DNA of 64,000 bases from Alphaproteobacteria bacterium (GTDB taxonomy: Bacteria > Pseudomonadota > Alphaproteobacteria > Micropepsales > Micropepsaceae). The stretch's first letter is position 1; each line of letters begins with the position of its first letter. Below, piece after piece: positions 10,939 to 29,669 of this stretch. Where the stretch lies: assembly GCA_017983635.1 (NCBI GenBank), contig JAGOBA010000003.1:372001-436000 (forward strand), given 5' to 3'. The position numbers and the translations under genes are program-made. A model generated the notes under the pieces. The model saw nothing but the letters and a program-made list of their open reading frames with translations. It did not search any database and was not told where the DNA came from.

Positions 10939-10960
10939 GGGCGTAGTGCCTTTTCTTTGC

Positions 10961-11209
10961 TCAGGCTTTTGACGCGGCTGCGTCGTAGAGAACTTCCCAA
11001 CGCTTCAACTTCGACAACGGGCGGCACTCTTGAATGCGCACGGTATCGCCGGACTTGAAGCGGCTTTGTTCGTCATGGGCGTGGTAGCGCTTCGAACGAC
11101 GCAAGGTCTTGCCGAGCACCGGATGGATGAAGCGGCGCTCCACCTCGACGATGATCGTCTTCGTGTTCTTGTCGCTGACCACGACGCCTTGGAGAATTCT
11201 TTTCGGCAT
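10961..11209 (-). CDS. rpsQ: 30S ribosomal protein S17
   Basis: The start is ATG 11209 ([20 protein letters not shown]), giving 82 residues of the OB-fold S17. A longer frame to 11275 would overlap rpmC and adds no conserved sequence. The conserved [20 protein letters not shown] and [14 protein letters not shown] are present. It follows rpmC by 10 bases. Confidence 0.97.
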   Translation of the reverse strand: MPKRILQGVVVSDKNTKTIIVEVERRFIHPVLGKTLRRSKRYHAHDEQSRFKSGDTVRIQECRPLSKLKRWEVLYDAAASKA

Positions 11210-11219
11210 TGCTCTCGCC

Positions 11220-11423
11220 TCAGGCCTTGGCTTTGGCCCGGGACTTTTCGCCCAGGACGGTGTTGATCTTGGCAATCGTGCGGCGCACGACGCGAACCCG
11301 CGCGGTCTTCTCCAGCTGGCCGGTGGCCTTTTGGAAGCGCAGATTGAATTGCTCTTTGCGCAGCTTGACGAGTTCGTCGCCGAGCTGGTCTTGCGTCATG
11401 GCGCGGAGATCGGTGCTTTTCAT
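11220..11423 (-). CDS. rpmC: 50S ribosomal protein L29
   Basis: The 67-residue helical protein starts [20 protein letters not shown] and contains [20 protein letters not shown], the family signature. L29 sits beside the polypeptide exit tunnel, where trigger factor and SRP dock. It lies between rplP (11-base gap) and rpsQ. Confidence 0.97.
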   Translation of the reverse strand: MKSTDLRAMTQDQLGDELVKLRKEQFNLRFQKATGQLEKTARVRVVRRTIAKINTVLGEKSRAKAKA

Positions 11424-11434
11424 CTTTCAGCTCC

Positions 11435-11854
11435 CTATTCCGTGTGGCCTAAACGGGTGACGAACTTCGTGCGGATCGGAAGCTTCGCAGCCGCGAGGCT
11501 GAGTGCTTCCTTCGCGGTCGCGCTGGTCACGCCGTCGACCTCGAAGAGGACGCGGCCCGGCTTCACACGACAGGCCCAGAATTCCGGTGCGCCCTTACCG
11601 GCGCCCATGCGGACTTCGGCCGGCTTCTTCGACACGGGGATGTCGGGGAACATCCGGATCCACACACGGCCTTGACGCTTCATCGCGCGGGTGATCGCAC
11701 GACGGGCGGCCTCGATCTGACGCGCGGTGACGCGATCGGGTTCGAGCGCCTTCAGGCCAAACTCGCCGTAGTCGAGCGTGTTGGCAGAGGTCGCCTTCCC
11801 ACGGATGCGGCCCTTAAACTGTTTGCGAAACTTGGTGCGCTTTGGTTGCAGCAT
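11435..11854 (-). CDS. rplP: 50S ribosomal protein L16
   Basis: The 139-residue product starts [20 protein letters not shown] and contains [20 protein letters not shown] and [11 protein letters not shown], all diagnostic. L16 lies next to the peptidyl transferase centre and the A-site tRNA elbow. It is 18 bases after rpsC in the S10 operon order. Confidence 0.98.
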   Translation of the reverse strand: MLQPKRTKFRKQFKGRIRGKATSANTLDYGEFGLKALEPDRVTARQIEAARRAITRAMKRQGRVWIRMFPDIPVSKKPAEVRMGAGKGAPEFWACRVKPGRVLFEVDGVTSATAKEALSLAAAKLPIRTKFVTRLGHTE

Positions 11855-11872
11855 GGTTCAATCCAATTTCTC

Positions 11873-12595
11873 TCAGCCCGCCGGCGCCGGCGCAGGGCGC
11901 GGCGAGCGGGGTTGATTGCCGCCTTCTTGCGCTTCGCTCATACGCTTGTCCTGCGCCATCGGGTCGTGTTCCAGGATCTCGCCCTTGAACACCCAAACCT
12001 TCACGCCGCAAGTGCCGTACGCCGTCTTCGCGGTCGCGACACCGAAATCGATGTCGGCGCGCAGCGTGTGGAGGGGAACGCGGCCTTCACGGTACCATTC
12101 AACGCGAGCGATTTCGGCGCCGCCGAGACGGCCGCCGCAGTTGATGCGGATGCCGAGCGCGCCGAGCTTCAGTGCCGACTGCACCGCGCGCTTCATGGCG
12201 CGGCGGAAGGAGACGCGGCGCTCGAGCTGCTGGGCGATGCTTTCGGCGATCAGGTGCGCATCGACTTCGGGCTTACGAATTTCGACGATGTTCAGGTGAA
12301 CTTCGCTCTTCGTGAACTTTCCCAGGTCCGACTTCAGCTTTTCGATGTCGGCGCCCTTCTTGCCGATGACGACGCCCGGACGTGCCGAGTGGATCGTCAC
12401 GCGGCACTTCTTGTGCGGGCGTTCGATGATGATGCGCGCGACGCCGGCCTGCTTGAGCTTGTCGAGCAGGTACTCGCGGATCTTCAGGTCTTCGTGCAGC
12501 AACTGACCGTACTCGCGGCGATCGGCGAACCAACGCGAATCCCACGTGCGGTTGATGCCGAGGCGGAGCCCGACCGGATTTACTTTTTGACCCAT
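11873..12595 (-). CDS. rpsC: 30S ribosomal protein S3
   Basis: The product has 240 residues. It starts [20 protein letters not shown] and carries the KH domain with [15 protein letters not shown] and the C-terminal domain with [21 protein letters not shown]3 shapes the mRNA entry channel and has helicase activity there. The end is a proline/arginine-rich tail. The ATG shares one base with the rplV stop (TGATG). Confidence 0.98.
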   Translation of the reverse strand: MGQKVNPVGLRLGINRTWDSRWFADRREYGQLLHEDLKIREYLLDKLKQAGVARIIIERPHKKCRVTIHSARPGVVIGKKGADIEKLKSDLGKFTKSEVHLNIVEIRKPEVDAHLIAESIAQQLERRVSFRRAMKRAVQSALKLGALGIRINCGGRLGGAEIARVEWYREGRVPLHTLRADIDFGVATAKTAYGTCGVKVWVFKGEILEHDPMAQDKRMSEAQEGGNQPRSPRPAPAPAG

Positions 12596-13041
12596 CAGGC
12601 GGCCTCCTTCTTTGCCGCTGCCGGCTTCTTAACGCCGGGCTTGCCCTTCGATTTCTTCTTCTTTTCTTCCTGCTTCTCTTCGCGCACGACGATCGTGAGT
12701 TCCGAGAACGGCTTCAAAATGCTTGCCCCGCGGCCGCGGCCGCGGGCGTGAAAGCGCTTCAGGACCATGTCCTTACCGGTCCATGCCTGGGCCACGATCA
12801 GATCGTCGACGTCGAGGTTATGGTTGTTCTCGGCATTGGCGACGGCGGACTTCAGCACCTTCAGCACATCGTTCGAGATGCGCTTGTTCGAAAACGTCAG
12901 ATCGGCGATGGCGCGCTCGACCTTCTTGCCGCGGATCATTCCGGCGACAAGGTTGAGCTTGTACTGCGAGGTCCGGATCATGCGGCCGATGGCTTGCGCC
13001 TCGTTGTCGGCGAGCGAGCGATCTTTGGATGGTTTACCCAT
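12595..13041 (-). CDS. rplV: 50S ribosomal protein L22
   Basis: The start is ATG 13041 ([20 protein letters not shown]), which overlaps the rpsS stop by one base (TAATG). The 148-residue product has the conserved core [21 protein letters not shown] region, then [20 protein letters not shown], and the tunnel-lining hairpin [14 protein letters not shown]. After about residue 115 there is a lysine/glutamate/alanine-rich tail ([19 protein letters not shown]) that makes it longer than the 110-residue E. coli protein; such tails are common in alphaproteobacteria. Confidence 0.97.
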   Translation of the reverse strand: MGKPSKDRSLADNEAQAIGRMIRTSQYKLNLVAGMIRGKKVERAIADLTFSNKRISNDVLKVLKSAVANAENNHNLDVDDLIVAQAWTGKDMVLKRFHARGRGRGASILKPFSELTIVVREEKQEEKKKKSKGKPGVKKPAAAKKEAA

Positions 13042-13322
13042 TAGGCGCCCCTCTTCACTTTCTTGTCGCCGGCGTGACCGTGGAAGGTGCGCGTGGGCGA
13101 GAACTCGCCGAACTTGTGGCCGACCATTTCTTCGGACACGAGAACGGGGATGTGCTTCTGGCCGTTGTAGACGCCGAAGGTCAGGCCGACGAACTGCGGC
13201 AGGATCGTGGAGCGGCGGCTCCAGATCTTGATCACTTCGCGACGGCCGGACTTGTGAACGGCTTCTGCCTTTTTCAGCAGATAGCCGTCGACGAACGGTC
13301 CCTTCCAGACTGAACGTGCCAT
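13041..13322 (-). CDS. rpsS: 30S ribosomal protein S19
   Basis: The product has 93 residues, starting [20 protein letters not shown] with [20 protein letters not shown] and [21 protein letters not shown]19 lies in the 30S head next to S13. It is 6 bases after rplB and overlaps rplV by one base. Confidence 0.98.
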   Translation of the reverse strand: MARSVWKGPFVDGYLLKKAEAVHKSGRREVIKIWSRRSTILPQFVGLTFGVYNGQKHIPVLVSEEMVGHKFGEFSPTRTFHGHAGDKKVKRGA

Positions 13323-13328
13323 ACGCCT

Positions 13329-14162
13329 TTATGCCTTCTTCAAGTGACGCGAGGTCACGATGAGTTTCGTTGTGCGCTTGTTCGAGCGCGTCTTGTTGCC
13401 CTTCGTGCCCTTGCCCCACGGCGTCACCGGGTGGCGGCCACCCTTGGTGCGGCCTTCGCCACCGCCGTGCGGGTGATCGATCGGGTTCATGGCAGTGCCG
13501 CGGACATGCGGGCGCTTGCCCTTCCAAACGTTGCGGCCGGCCTTGCCGATCACTTCGTTCATGTGATCCGGGTTCGAAACAGCGCCGACGGTCGCCATGC
13601 ATTCGAGGCGAACCTTGCGGGTTTCGCCCGAGTTCAGGCGCAGAATGCCGTAGCCTTGGTCGCGACCGACGAACTGTACGTAGGTACCGGCCGAGCGGGC
13701 GATCTTGCCACCGGCACCGGCCTTGAACTCGACGTTGTGCACGATCGTACCGACCGGCATCGCCGAGAGCGGCATGGCGTTGCCGGGCTTCACGTCCGCT
13801 TTCGTGCTGGCGACGACTTTGTCACCGACGTTCAAACGTTGCGGCGCGAGGATGTAGGTCTTCTCACCGTCCGGGTACGCAACGAGCGCGATGAACGCCG
13901 AGCGGTTCGGATCGTACTCCAAACGCTCGACCGTGCCTTCGACGTCGAACTTGCGACGCTTGAAGTCGATCACGCGGTAGAGCTTCTTGTGCCCGCCGCC
14001 GCGATAGCGCGAGGTGATGCGGCCGGCGTTATTGCGCCCGCCGCTGGAATGCTTCGACTCCGTCAACGTCTTCACCGGCCGGCCCTTGAAGAGCTGGCTG
14101 CGGTCGATCAGCACCAATTGGCGCGTCGAAGGCGTCGTGGGCCGGAAGGTCTTTAGTGCCAT
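13329..14162 (-). CDS. rplB: 50S ribosomal protein L2
   Basis: The 277-residue product has the family length. Signature regions are [20 protein letters not shown], the [20 protein letters not shown] stretch, and the C-terminal [20 protein letters not shown] with the histidine near the peptidyl transferase centre. L2 is required for subunit joining. It is 5 bases after rplW. Confidence 0.98.
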   Translation of the reverse strand: MALKTFRPTTPSTRQLVLIDRSQLFKGRPVKTLTESKHSSGGRNNAGRITSRYRGGGHKKLYRVIDFKRRKFDVEGTVERLEYDPNRSAFIALVAYPDGEKTYILAPQRLNVGDKVVASTKADVKPGNAMPLSAMPVGTIVHNVEFKAGAGGKIARSAGTYVQFVGRDQGYGILRLNSGETRKVRLECMATVGAVSNPDHMNEVIGKAGRNVWKGKRPHVRGTAMNPIDHPHGGGEGRTKGGRHPVTPWGKGTKGNKTRSNKRTTKLIVTSRHLKKA

Positions 14163-14167
14163 TGGTC

Positions 14168-14461
14168 TCAGAGCCCCGTCGTCACGTCGATCGTCGAACC
14201 CTCATGCAGGGTCACGACCGCTTTCTTTACGTCGCTGCGTTCGCCCTTGCGACCGCGGAACATCTTCTTCTTGCCCTTGGTCACGAGCGTGTTGACGCCC
14301 TTAACCTTCACCTTGAAAAGCTCTTCGACCGCCTTCTTGATTTGCGGCTTTGTCGCGTCGTGCGGCACGCGGAAGACAACCTGGTTGTGCTCCGAGAGCT
14401 TCGTCGACTTTTCGGTGATGACCGGCGAAAGGATCGCCGCGTAGGCAGCTAGCTTGCTCAT
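14168..14461 (-). CDS. rplW: 50S ribosomal protein L23
   Basis: The product has 97 residues with [20 protein letters not shown] and [19 protein letters not shown], typical of L23, the docking site for trigger factor and SRP at the tunnel exit. Its ATG overlaps the rplD stop by 4 bases (ATGA), so the two are probably translationally coupled. Confidence 0.97.
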   Translation of the reverse strand: MSKLAAYAAILSPVITEKSTKLSEHNQVVFRVPHDATKPQIKKAVEELFKVKVKGVNTLVTKGKKKMFRGRKGERSDVKKAVVTLHEGSTIDVTTGL

Positions 14462-15078
14462 TTCAGGCGCTCCTCGATGGCGTTGAGCGCGGCCTTCGTT
14501 AGAACCAGTTTCTCGCGGCGCAGAACGTCGAGGACGTTGATGCCTTGAACCTGGAGAAGGTCGATATTGGGAATGTTGCGCGCGGCGCGTTGGAAACCGG
14601 TGTCAAATTCCGGGCCGTCAACGATGAGCGCTGATTTGAGGCCGAGCTTGCCGAAGGAGAGTGCAACTTTCTTCGTTTTGGCTTCGGTTAGTTTGGCCGC
14701 GTCGAGAACAATGAGGTGGCCGTCTTTTCTTTTTGCGGAGAGGACCATCTTGAGGCCCAGGGCACGCACCTTTTTCGGGAGATCGGTTTCTCGCGAACGG
14801 AGAACCGGACCCATGGCCTTGGCGCCGCCGCGGAATTGAGCGACCGAGGCCGCGCCGTGACGGGCTTGGCCGGTGCCTTTTTGCTTGTATATTTTCTTCG
14901 TGGTGCGATCGATCTCGCGCCGAGTCAGCGTGCGATGCTGACCGACGTGGCGGCGATTTTCCTGCCACTGCACGACGCGCGCGAGGATGTCGGCGCGCGG
15001 GCTTACGCCGAACACGCCTTCGCTGAGTTCCACTTCGCCGGCTGCGCCGGCATCGAGGGTGAGGACTTTGACTTTCAT
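14458..15078 (-). CDS. rplD: 50S ribosomal protein L4
   Basis: The start is ATG 15078 ([20 protein letters not shown]), with GAGGAG 10 bases upstream. The ATG six codons earlier (15096) would overlap the rplC stop and has no such signal. The 206-residue protein contains [20 protein letters not shown] and [12 protein letters not shown], the tunnel loop. L4 is also the autogenous regulator of the S10 operon in gammaproteobacteria; no equivalent leader structure is evident here. Confidence 0.97.
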   Translation of the reverse strand: MKVKVLTLDAGAAGEVELSEGVFGVSPRADILARVVQWQENRRHVGQHRTLTRREIDRTTKKIYKQKGTGQARHGAASVAQFRGGAKAMGPVLRSRETDLPKKVRALGLKMVLSAKRKDGHLIVLDAAKLTEAKTKKVALSFGKLGLKSALIVDGPEFDTGFQRAARNIPNIDLLQVQGINVLDVLRREKLVLTKAALNAIEERLK

Positions 15079-15092
15079 AGCTGTCTCGCTCC

Positions 15093-15791
15093 TCAAGCCG
15101 CTGGCGCCGCAGCGGCGGCTTTACGAATGGCCGCGGGCTTCGGCGCTTCCTTCGGAAGCGGACGCTTGACCGCGTCGCGGACCATCACCCAGCTGCCCTT
15201 GGAGCCCGGAACGCCGCCCTTGATCATGATCAAGCCGCGCTCGACGTCGACCTTCGCCACTTCGACGTTTTGCGTCGTGACGAGGACCTGGCCCATGTGG
15301 CCCGACATCTTCTTGCCCTTGAACGTGCGGCCCGGATCTTGACGGTTGCCCGTCGAGCCCGGCGAACGGTGCGAGATCGAGACGCCGTGCGAGGCCTCAA
15401 GGCCGCTGAAATTGTGGCGCTTCATCGTACCCGCGAAGCCCTTACCGATCGTGATGCCGGAGACATCGACGATCTGGCCGGGGATGAAATGGTCGGCGGT
15501 GATGACCGCGCCCACTTCGACCAGGTTGTCGGGCGACACGCGGAACTCGGCGACCTTGCGCTTCGGCTCCACTTGCGCCTTGGCGAAGTGGCCGCGTTCG
15601 GCCTTCGAGACGCGCTTGACCTTGGCCAACCCGGAACCGAGCTGGACTGCGGTGTAGCCGTCCTTTTCCTTCGTGCGCTGCGCGACGACCTGACAGCCGT
15701 CGAGCTTGAGCACGGTTACTGGCACATGGCGACCGTCATCGGTGAACAGCCGCATCATGCCAACTTTTTGAGTTATCACCCCTGTGCGCAT
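15093..15791 (-). CDS. rplC: 50S ribosomal protein L3
   Basis: The product has 232 residues and begins [20 protein letters not shown]. The long internal extension that approaches the peptidyl transferase centre contains [20 protein letters not shown] and [20 protein letters not shown]. The last 15 residues are an alanine-rich tail. It is 24 bases downstream of rpsJ. Confidence 0.98.
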   Translation of the reverse strand: MRTGVITQKVGMMRLFTDDGRHVPVTVLKLDGCQVVAQRTKEKDGYTAVQLGSGLAKVKRVSKAERGHFAKAQVEPKRKVAEFRVSPDNLVEVGAVITADHFIPGQIVDVSGITIGKGFAGTMKRHNFSGLEASHGVSISHRSPGSTGNRQDPGRTFKGKKMSGHMGQVLVTTQNVEVAKVDVERGLIMIKGGVPGSKGSWVMVRDAVKRPLPKEAPKPAAIRKAAAAAPAA

Positions 15792-15815
15792 GGGAAGCGC
15801 CCGCCTTCTTTCTCG

Positions 15816-16127
<312 letters not shown>

Positions 16128-16170
16128 GGGCCGTTCCGTTTTTTCTTCCGTCTGCGATCTTTGAGTTCGT

Positions 16171-17361
<1,191 letters not shown>

Positions 17362-17397
17362 AGTGTGTTTCTCCGAAGCTTCGGTCTCTTGTTACGT

Positions 17398-19476
<2,079 letters not shown>

Positions 19477-19496
19477 GATACGTTGAGACTCTTCGG

Positions 19497-19967
19497 TTAC
19501 CAGCGGTAGTGCGAGAACGCGCGGTTGGCTTCCGCCATCTTGTGCGTGTCTTCGCGCTTCTTCACGGCGGTGCCGCGGTTGTTGGCGGCGTCAAGCAATT
19601 CGGCCGACAGGCGCTGCTGCATCGTTTGTTCGTTGCGAGCGCGGGCCGCATTGATGATCCAGCGGATCGCGAGCGCCTGGCGGCGCTCCGGGCGGACTTC
19701 GACGGGGACCTGGTAGGTCGCGCCGCCGACGCGGCGGGAGCGCACTTCGATCGCCGGGGCGACGTTGTCGAGGGCGGCGTGGAACAGCTTTACCGGATCC
19801 GACTTCGCGCGCTGCTCGATCGAAGTGAGCGCGCCATAGACGATCTGCTCGCCGGCGGATTTCTTGCCGTCATACATCAAGCAGTTCATGAATTTGGCCA
19901 GGATGAGATCACCGTACTTGGCGTCCGGAATGATCTCGCGTTTAGCGGGGCGGCGGCGACGTGACAT
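19497..19967 (-). CDS. rpsG: 30S ribosomal protein S7
   Basis: The product has 156 residues, starting [20 protein letters not shown] with [20 protein letters not shown] and [21 protein letters not shown]7 starts assembly of the 30S head and lies at the E site. It follows rpsL by 12 bases. Confidence 0.98.
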   Translation of the reverse strand: MSRRRRPAKREIIPDAKYGDLILAKFMNCLMYDGKKSAGEQIVYGALTSIEQRAKSDPVKLFHAALDNVAPAIEVRSRRVGGATYQVPVEVRPERRQALAIRWIINAARARNEQTMQQRLSAELLDAANNRGTAVKKREDTHKMAEANRAFSHYRW

Positions 19968-19979
19968 CGTGAGATCTCC

Positions 19980-20351
19980 TTACTTCGGCCGCTTGGCGCC
20001 GTAGAGCGAGCGCGCTTGTTTGCGGTCCTTCACGCCTTGCGTGTCGAGCACGCCGCGCAGGATGTGGTAGCGGACGCCGGGCAAGTCCTTGACGCGGCCG
20101 CCGCGGATCAACACCACCGAGTGTTCTTGAAGGTTGTGACCTTCGCCGGGAATGTAGCTGATGACTTCCTGCTGGTTCGTCAGACGAACACGCGCGACCT
20201 TGCGAAGCGCCGAGTTCGGCTTTTTCGGCGTGGTCGTGTAGACGCGCGTGCACACGCCGCGCTTTTGCGGCGAGCTTTGCAGCGCGGGCGCCTTGGTGCG
20301 CCGAACTTTCGGGTGGCGCGGTTTGCGGATCAGCTGGTTGATCGTCGGCAT
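19980..20351 (-). CDS. rpsL: 30S ribosomal protein S12
   Basis: The product has 123 residues with [20 protein letters not shown] and [17 protein letters not shown]. The decoding-centre lysines that change in streptomycin-resistant mutants (Lys43 and Lys88 in E. coli numbering) appear intact. It is the first gene of the str operon; a promoter lies about 210-235 bases upstream of its ATG. Confidence 0.98.
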   Translation of the reverse strand: MPTINQLIRKPRHPKVRRTKAPALQSSPQKRGVCTRVYTTTPKKPNSALRKVARVRLTNQQEVISYIPGEGHNLQEHSVVLIRGGRVKDLPGVRYHILRGVLDTQGVKDRKQARSLYGAKRPK

Positions 20352-20470
20352 TCGCTTTGCGCTTCATTCCTTCAGACGCACGACCAAAAATGCACAAAGC
20401 GCTCATGGAGGGTCCTGCTCAAACCCCATGGCGCTTGGTTCAACGTGCAGAGGACCGTCCGGGGACCCGG

Positions 20471-20528
20471 AGGGACGTGCTTTCAAACCTGTTCATTGGA
20501 CTAAAAGCGGGAGCGTTTAGGGACGTGC
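20471..20528. repeat. Direct repeat pair in the rpsL leader
   Basis: AGGGACGTGC occurs at 20471-20480 and again at 20519-20528, both within the predicted 5' leader of rpsL, 48 bases apart. On the transcript they read GCACGTCCCT. The significance is unknown. The rest of the 20352-20708 gap (no gene) holds the rpsL promoter and the rpoC terminator, and nothing else that I recognise. Confidence 0.4.
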
Positions 20529-20558
20529 CCTACGGCCTGCCGTCTAATGATGGCGCGG

Positions 20559-20587
20559 TTTGTACGCGGGGGTTTTCCCATAGTCAA
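20559..20587 (-). promoter_or_regulatory. Sigma70-type promoter of the str operon (rpsL-rpsG-fusA-tuf and onward)
   Basis: On the minus strand TTGACT (20582-20587) and TACAAA (20559-20564) are 17 bases apart, close to the housekeeping consensus. The leader to the rpsL ATG would be about 200 bases. It lies downstream of the rpoC terminator, which makes the str/S10/spc block a separate transcription unit. Confidence 0.75.
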
Positions 20588-20642
20588 CGAGCGATGCGAA
20601 ATTTTCTGTCGCAGGGTGACCATTGTCGGAATCGCCCGGTTC

Positions 20643-20684
20643 GCAAAAGAAAAGGGGCGCGGTCATCGCGAGCCGCGCCCCTTT
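20643..20684 (-). terminator. Rho-independent terminator after rpoC
   Basis: A perfect 12-bp inverted repeat (AAAGGGGCGCGG with CCGCGCCCCTTT, arms at 20673-20684 and 20651-20662, 10-base loop) is followed on the minus strand by TTTTCTTTTG. It begins 25 bases after the rpoC stop and separates the rif and str transcription units. Confidence 0.9.
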
Positions 20685-20708
20685 GTTTCGTCGCTTTCCG
20701 GCCCAGCC

Positions 20709-24926
<4,218 letters not shown>

Positions 24927-24966
24927 GGGAGTTGTAATCTCCTTCAGTTCTTCGAATTCTGTTCGC

Positions 24967-27900
24967 TTACTGGTTCTGGGGTTCGGCCGTGACGAGGTCG
25001 ACGTTTAGGCCCAGCGAGCGCATTTCCTTGACGAGCACGTTGAAGCTTTCGGGGATACCCGCTTCGAAGTTCTCATCGCCGCGTACGATCGCTTCGTAGA
25101 CCTTGGTGCGGCCCGCGACGTCGTCCGATTTGACGGTGAGGATTTCCTGCAGCGTGTAAGCCGCGCCATAAGCTTCGAGCGCCCAGACCTCCATTTCGCC
25201 GAAACGCTGGCCGCCGAATTGGGCTTTGCCGCCCAACGGCTGCTGCGTGACGAGGCTGTAAGGCCCAATCGAGCGCGCGTGAATCTTGTCGTCGACCAAG
25301 TGGTGCAGCTTGAGCATGTAGATGTAGCCGACCGTGACTTGGCGCTTGAACGGCTCGCCTGTGCGGCCGTCGTAGAGCGTGACCTGACCGGAGACGGTGA
25401 GTCCCGCAAGTTCGAGCATCTTGTTGATGTCGACCTCGTGGGCGCCGTCGAACACGGGGCTGGCGATGTGGATGCCGTTGCCCATGCTTTCGGCCATGTC
25501 GGCCATTTGCTCGTCGTTCATTTCGCCGAGGTGACCGTCCTGACCGAACACCGTCTTCAGCTGCTTGCGCAGCGGATCGGCCTTACCGTCACGACGATAC
25601 TTCGCGACCATCTCGCCGATCTGTCGGCCGATGCCGTTACAGGCCCAGCCGAGGTGAGTCTCTAGAATCTGACCCACGTTCATGCGGCTCGGCACGCCCA
25701 ACGGATTGAGCACGATGTCGACAGGCGTTCCGTCTTCGAGGTGCGGCATGTCCTCCATCGGGACGATCTTGGAGATGACGCCCTTGTTGCCGTGACGGCC
25801 GGCCATCTTGTCGCCCGGTTGCAGCTTGCGCTTCACCGCGACGAACACTTTGACCATCTTCATCACGCCCGGCGGGAGTTCGTCGCCGCGACGCAGCTTG
25901 TCGACCTTGTCGGCGAAGCGGGCTTCAAGGCGGTTCTTGGCGTCGTCGTACTGCTTGCGCAGCGCTTCGACCTCGCCCTGCGCCTTTTCGTTGCGCAGTG
26001 CGAGTTGCCACCACTGAGCCTTCGTCAGGGTTTCGAGCAGCGACGGAGTCACTTTCGAATCCGGCGCGACGCCCTTCGGTCCGTTGGCGATCTGCTTGTG
26101 CAGCAGAAGCTCTTCAAGACGCGAATAGATGTTGCGTTCCAGAATTGCGAGCTCGTCGTCGCGGTCCTTGGCGAAGCGTTCGATTTCTTCGCGCTCGATC
26201 GCCAGCGCGCGCTGGTCCTTCTCGATGCCGTGGCGGTTGAAGACGCGCACTTCGACGATCGTGCCCGAGGCGCCCGGCGGCAGGCGCAAGCTGGTGTCGC
26301 GAACGTCGGAGGCCTTTTCGCCGAAGATCGCGCGCAGCAGCTTTTCTTCCGGCGTCATCGGGCTTTCGCCCTTCGGCGTGATCTTGCCGACGAGGATGTC
26401 GCCCGGATTTACTTCAGCGCCGATGTAGACGATGCCGGCTTCGTCGAGGTTCTTCAGCGCTTCTTCGCCGACGTTCGGGATGTCGCGCGTGATTTCCTCA
26501 GGCCCGAGCTTCGTGTCGCGGGCCATGGTCTCGAATTCCTCGATGTGGATCGAGGTGAACACGTCGTCGCGGACGATGCGTTCGGAGATCAGGATCGAGT
26601 CTTCGAAGTTGTAGCCGTTCCAGGGCATGAACGCGACGAGCACGTTGCGGCCAAGGGCCAACTCGCCCATGTCGGTCGATGGACCGTCGGCGACGATATC
26701 GCCGGCCATCACGCGGTCGCCCACCTTCACCAGCGGACGCTGCGTGATGCAGGTCGACTGGTTCGAGCGCTGGAACTTCTGCAAACGATAGATGTCAACG
26801 CCGGGTTTTGCGGCGTCGGTTTCTTCCGTTGCGCGGACGACGATACGGGTCGCGTCGACCTGGTCGACGACGCCCGAGCGGCGGGCCGCGATCGCGGCGC
26901 CGGAGTCGCGTGCGACCACGCCCTCAAGGCCGGTGCCGACGAACGGCGCTTCGGATTGAAGCAGCGGCACCGCTTGGCGTTGCATGTTCGAGCCCATGAG
27001 CGCGCGGTTCGCGTCGTCGTTCTCAAGGAACGGGATGAGCGCGGCGGCGACCGAGACGAGTTGCTTGGGCGAGACGTCCATGAACTCGATGCGGTCGGGC
27101 GGCAGCAGAACGAAGTCGCCACCCTTGCGGCAGGAAATGATTTCGTCGACGAAGCGGCCGCGCGGATCGAGCGGTGCGTTCGCTTGGGCGATCGCGTACT
27201 TCGATTCTTCCATCGCCGAGAGGTAGATAACCTCGGTCGTGACTTTGCTGTCCTTCACGCGGCGGTACGGGCTTTCGATGAAGCCGTACTTGTTCACACG
27301 CGCGTAGGTCGCGAGCGAGTTGATCAGACCGATGTTTGGGCCTTCCGGCGTTTCGATCGGGCAGATGCGGCCGTAGTGGGTGGGGTGGACGTCGCGAACT
27401 TCGAAGCCCGCGCGCTCACGCGTCAAGCCGCCCGGCCCAAGCGCCGAGAGGCGGCGCTTGTGGGTGATCTCCGAGAGCGGGTTCGTTTGGTCCATGAACT
27501 GCGACAGCTGCGAGGAGCCGAAGAATTCACGCACCGCAGCCGCGGCCGGCTTCGCGTTGATCAGGTCGTGCGGCATCACCGTGTCGATTTCGACCGAGGA
27601 CATGCGCTCCTTGATCGCGCGCTCCATACGCAAGAGGCCGATGCGGTATTGGTTCTCCATCAACTCGCCGACCGAACGCACGCGGCGGTTGGCCAAGTTG
27701 TCGATGTCGTCGATTTCGCCTTTGCCGTCGCGCAGGTCGTGCAAGATCTTCACCACCGCGAGCAGGTCTTCGCGGCGCAGGACGCGCAGCGTGTCCGGCG
27801 CATCGAGGCTCAGGCGCGAGTTCATCTTCACGCGGCCGACCGCCGAAAGGTCGTAGCGCTCGCTGTCGAAGAAGAGACCGTTGAACAGCACTTCGGCGGT

Positions 27901-29061
27901 GTCGAGCGTCGGCGGTTCGCCGGGGCGCATGACGCGGTAGATGTCGATCAGCGCTTGTTCGCGCGACTGGTTCTTGTCGACGGCCAGCGTGTTGCGGATG
28001 AAGGCGCCGGTGTTGACATGGTCGATGTCGAGCAAAGCGAGTTCGTCGAAGCCCGCGTCGTCGAGCTCCTCCAACATCTTTTCCGTCACTTCGTCGCCGG
28101 CTTCGGCGTAGATCTCGCCGGTTTCGGCGTTGACCATGTCGAGTGCCAGGTAGCGGCCGAAGATTTCTTCCGGCGGCAGCAGCAGTTGCTTCAGGCCTTC
28201 TTCGGCGAGCTTGCGCGCGCCGCGCGGCGTCAGTTTGCGGCCGGCTTCGATCACGACTTCGCCGGTCTTGGCGTTCTTCAGGTCGTGGGTCGGCTTCAGG
28301 TTGCGCATGCGTTCGGCGTCGAACGCCGTCGTCCAGCCGTCCTTGGCCTGCTTGAACATGACCGGGCGGTAGAAGTGCTCAAGAATCTGTTCGCCCGAGA
28401 GGCCGAGCGCGTAGAGCAGCGTTGTCGCCGGCAGCTTACGGCGGCGGTCGATGCGGACGTAGATGATGTCTTTCGCGTCGAACTCGAAGTCGAGCCACGA
28501 ACCGCGATAGGGGATCACGCGGGCGCCGAACAGCAACTTGCCCGACGAGTGGGTCTTGCCCTTGTCGTGGTCGAAGAAGACGCCCGGCGAGCGGTGCATC
28601 TGGCTGACGATCACGCGTTCCGTGCCGTTCACGATGAACGTGCCGAGCTCGGTCATGAGCGGCATGTCGCCCATGTAGACGTCTTGTTCCTTGATGTCCT
28701 TGACGGACTTGGCCTGGGTTTCCTGATCGACCTCGAACACGATGAGGCGCAGCTTCACCTTCAGCGGTGCCGCGTAGGTCATGCCGCGCTGGCGGCATTC
28801 GTCGACGTCGTATTTCGGCTCTTCGAATTCGTAGTGTACGTATTCGAGACGCGAGACTTCCGCAAAATCGGTGATCGGAAACACCGAGCGGAACACCGCT
28901 TCAAGCCCTGAGTTTTCACGCGCATCGGGCTTTACGTACATCTGCAGGAAGTGCGCGTAGGATTCGCGCTGCACCTCGATGAGATTTGGCAACTGCGCGA
29001 CATCGGCAATATGTCCGAACGTCTTGCGCACCCGCTTGCGGTCCGTGAACGACAACACCAT
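24967..29061 (-). CDS. rpoB: RNA polymerase beta subunit
   Basis: The 1364-residue product forms the other half of the RNA polymerase active-site cleft. The rifampicin-binding cluster reads [20 protein letters not shown] followed by [14 protein letters not shown], which is the wild-type, drug-sensitive form. Conserved C-terminal regions ([20 protein letters not shown]) anchor beta-prime. Its ATG is 187 bases after rplL, and this gap contains a strong hairpin that may act as an attenuator. Confidence 0.99.
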   Translation of the reverse strand: MVLSFTDRKRVRKTFGHIADVAQLPNLIEVQRESYAHFLQMYVKPDARENSGLEAVFRSVFPITDFAEVSRLEYVHYEFEEPKYDVDECRQRGMTYAAPLKVKLRLIVFEVDQETQAKSVKDIKEQDVYMGDMPLMTELGTFIVNGTERVIVSQMHRSPGVFFDHDKGKTHSSGKLLFGARVIPYRGSWLDFEFDAKDIIYVRIDRRRKLPATTLLYALGLSGEQILEHFYRPVMFKQAKDGWTTAFDAERMRNLKPTHDLKNAKTGEVVIEAGRKLTPRGARKLAEEGLKQLLLPPEEIFGRYLALDMVNAETGEIYAEAGDEVTEKMLEELDDAGFDELALLDIDHVNTGAFIRNTLAVDKNQSREQALIDIYRVMRPGEPPTLDTAEVLFNGLFFDSERYDLSAVGRVKMNSRLSLDAPDTLRVLRREDLLAVVKILHDLRDGKGEIDDIDNLANRRVRSVGELMENQYRIGLLRMERAIKERMSSVEIDTVMPHDLINAKPAAAAVREFFGSSQLSQFMDQTNPLSEITHKRRLSALGPGGLTRERAGFEVRDVHPTHYGRICPIETPEGPNIGLINSLATYARVNKYGFIESPYRRVKDSKVTTEVIYLSAMEESKYAIAQANAPLDPRGRFVDEIISCRKGGDFVLLPPDRIEFMDVSPKQLVSVAAALIPFLENDDANRALMGSNMQRQAVPLLQSEAPFVGTGLEGVVARDSGAAIAARRSGVVDQVDATRIVVRATEETDAAKPGVDIYRLQKFQRSNQSTCITQRPLVKVGDRVMAGDIVADGPSTDMGELALGRNVLVAFMPWNGYNFEDSILISERIVRDDVFTSIHIEEFETMARDTKLGPEEITRDIPNVGEEALKNLDEAGIVYIGAEVNPGDILVGKITPKGESPMTPEEKLLRAIFGEKASDVRDTSLRLPPGASGTIVEVRVFNRHGIEKDQRALAIEREEIERFAKDRDDELAILERNIYSRLEELLLHKQIANGPKGVAPDSKVTPSLLETLTKAQWWQLALRNEKAQGEVEALRKQYDDAKNRLEARFADKVDKLRRGDELPPGVMKMVKVFVAVKRKLQPGDKMAGRHGNKGVISKIVPMEDMPHLEDGTPVDIVLNPLGVPSRMNVGQILETHLGWACNGIGRQIGEMVAKYRRDGKADPLRKQLKTVFGQDGHLGEMNDEQMADMAESMGNGIHIASPVFDGAHEVDINKMLELAGLTVSGQVTLYDGRTGEPFKRQVTVGYIYMLKLHHLVDDKIHARSIGPYSLVTQQPLGGKAQFGGQRFGEMEVWALEAYGAAYTLQEILTVKSDDVAGRTKVYEAIVRGDENFEAGIPESFNVLVKEMRSLGLNVDLVTAEPQNQ

Positions 29062-29163
29062 GATCGATCCTTAAATCCCGTCTCGTCTTCGCCGCTCTCT
29101 TGTTTTCCGATCTCTTCGTCTGTGCCCTGAGAGCATGGCCAAACGATGAAACGACCTCACCGC

Positions 29164-29184
29164 CCGCGGGGAGAGCCCCCGCGG
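29164..29184 (-). promoter_or_regulatory. GC-rich hairpin between rplL and rpoB, attenuator candidate
   Basis: CCGCGGGG (29164-29171) and CCCCGCGG (29177-29184) form a perfect 8-bp stem with a 5-base loop, 65 bases after the rplL stop and 103 bases before rpoB. There is no T-run, so it is not a full terminator. In E. coli an attenuator in the same position lowers transcription from rplL into rpoBC. The analogy is inference. Confidence 0.45.
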
Positions 29185-29248
29185 ACGGTGATGTCAGGCA
29201 CAGTGTTTCGCAGGGGAATGCAGCGTCACGCCGCTTTCTCCCATGCGC

Positions 29249-29623
29249 TTACTTCAACGCGACCTTCGCGCCTTCGGCTTCGAGCTTCTTCTTCCACTCT
29301 TCGGCCGTGGCCTTCGGGACGTCGCCCTTTACTTCCTTCGGCGCGCCTTCGACGAGGTCCTTGGCTTCTTTTAGGCCAAGACCCGTGAGTTCGCGCACGA
29401 CTTTGATGACGTTGATCTTCTTGTCGCCCGCCGCTTCGAGGAAGACGGAGAATTCCGTCTTCGCTTCTGCCGCCGGCGCCGCCGGACCTGCCGCCGCTGC
29501 CGCAACGGCAACAGGGGCCGCCGCCGAAACGCCCCACTTCTCTTCGAGAAGCTTGGAGAGTTCAGCCGCTTCCATGACGGTCAGCGAGGAGAGTTCATCA
29601 ACGATTTTTTCGAGTTTGGACAT
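29249..29623 (-). CDS. rplL: 50S ribosomal protein L7/L12
   Basis: The 124-residue stalk protein recruits translation GTPases. The N-terminal dimerisation domain ([20 protein letters not shown]) is followed by an alanine-rich hinge (about 36-55) and the C-terminal globular domain ([20 protein letters not shown], then [14 protein letters not shown]). It follows rplJ by 46 bases. Confidence 0.98.
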   Translation of the reverse strand: MSKLEKIVDELSSLTVMEAAELSKLLEEKWGVSAAAPVAVAAAAAGPAAPAAEAKTEFSVFLEAAGDKKINVIKVVRELTGLGLKEAKDLVEGAPKEVKGDVPKATAEEWKKKLEAEGAKVALK

Positions 29624-29669
29624 ATATGCGTTCCTTTGATGCTTTCAATTCTGGGACATGTGTCAGTGA

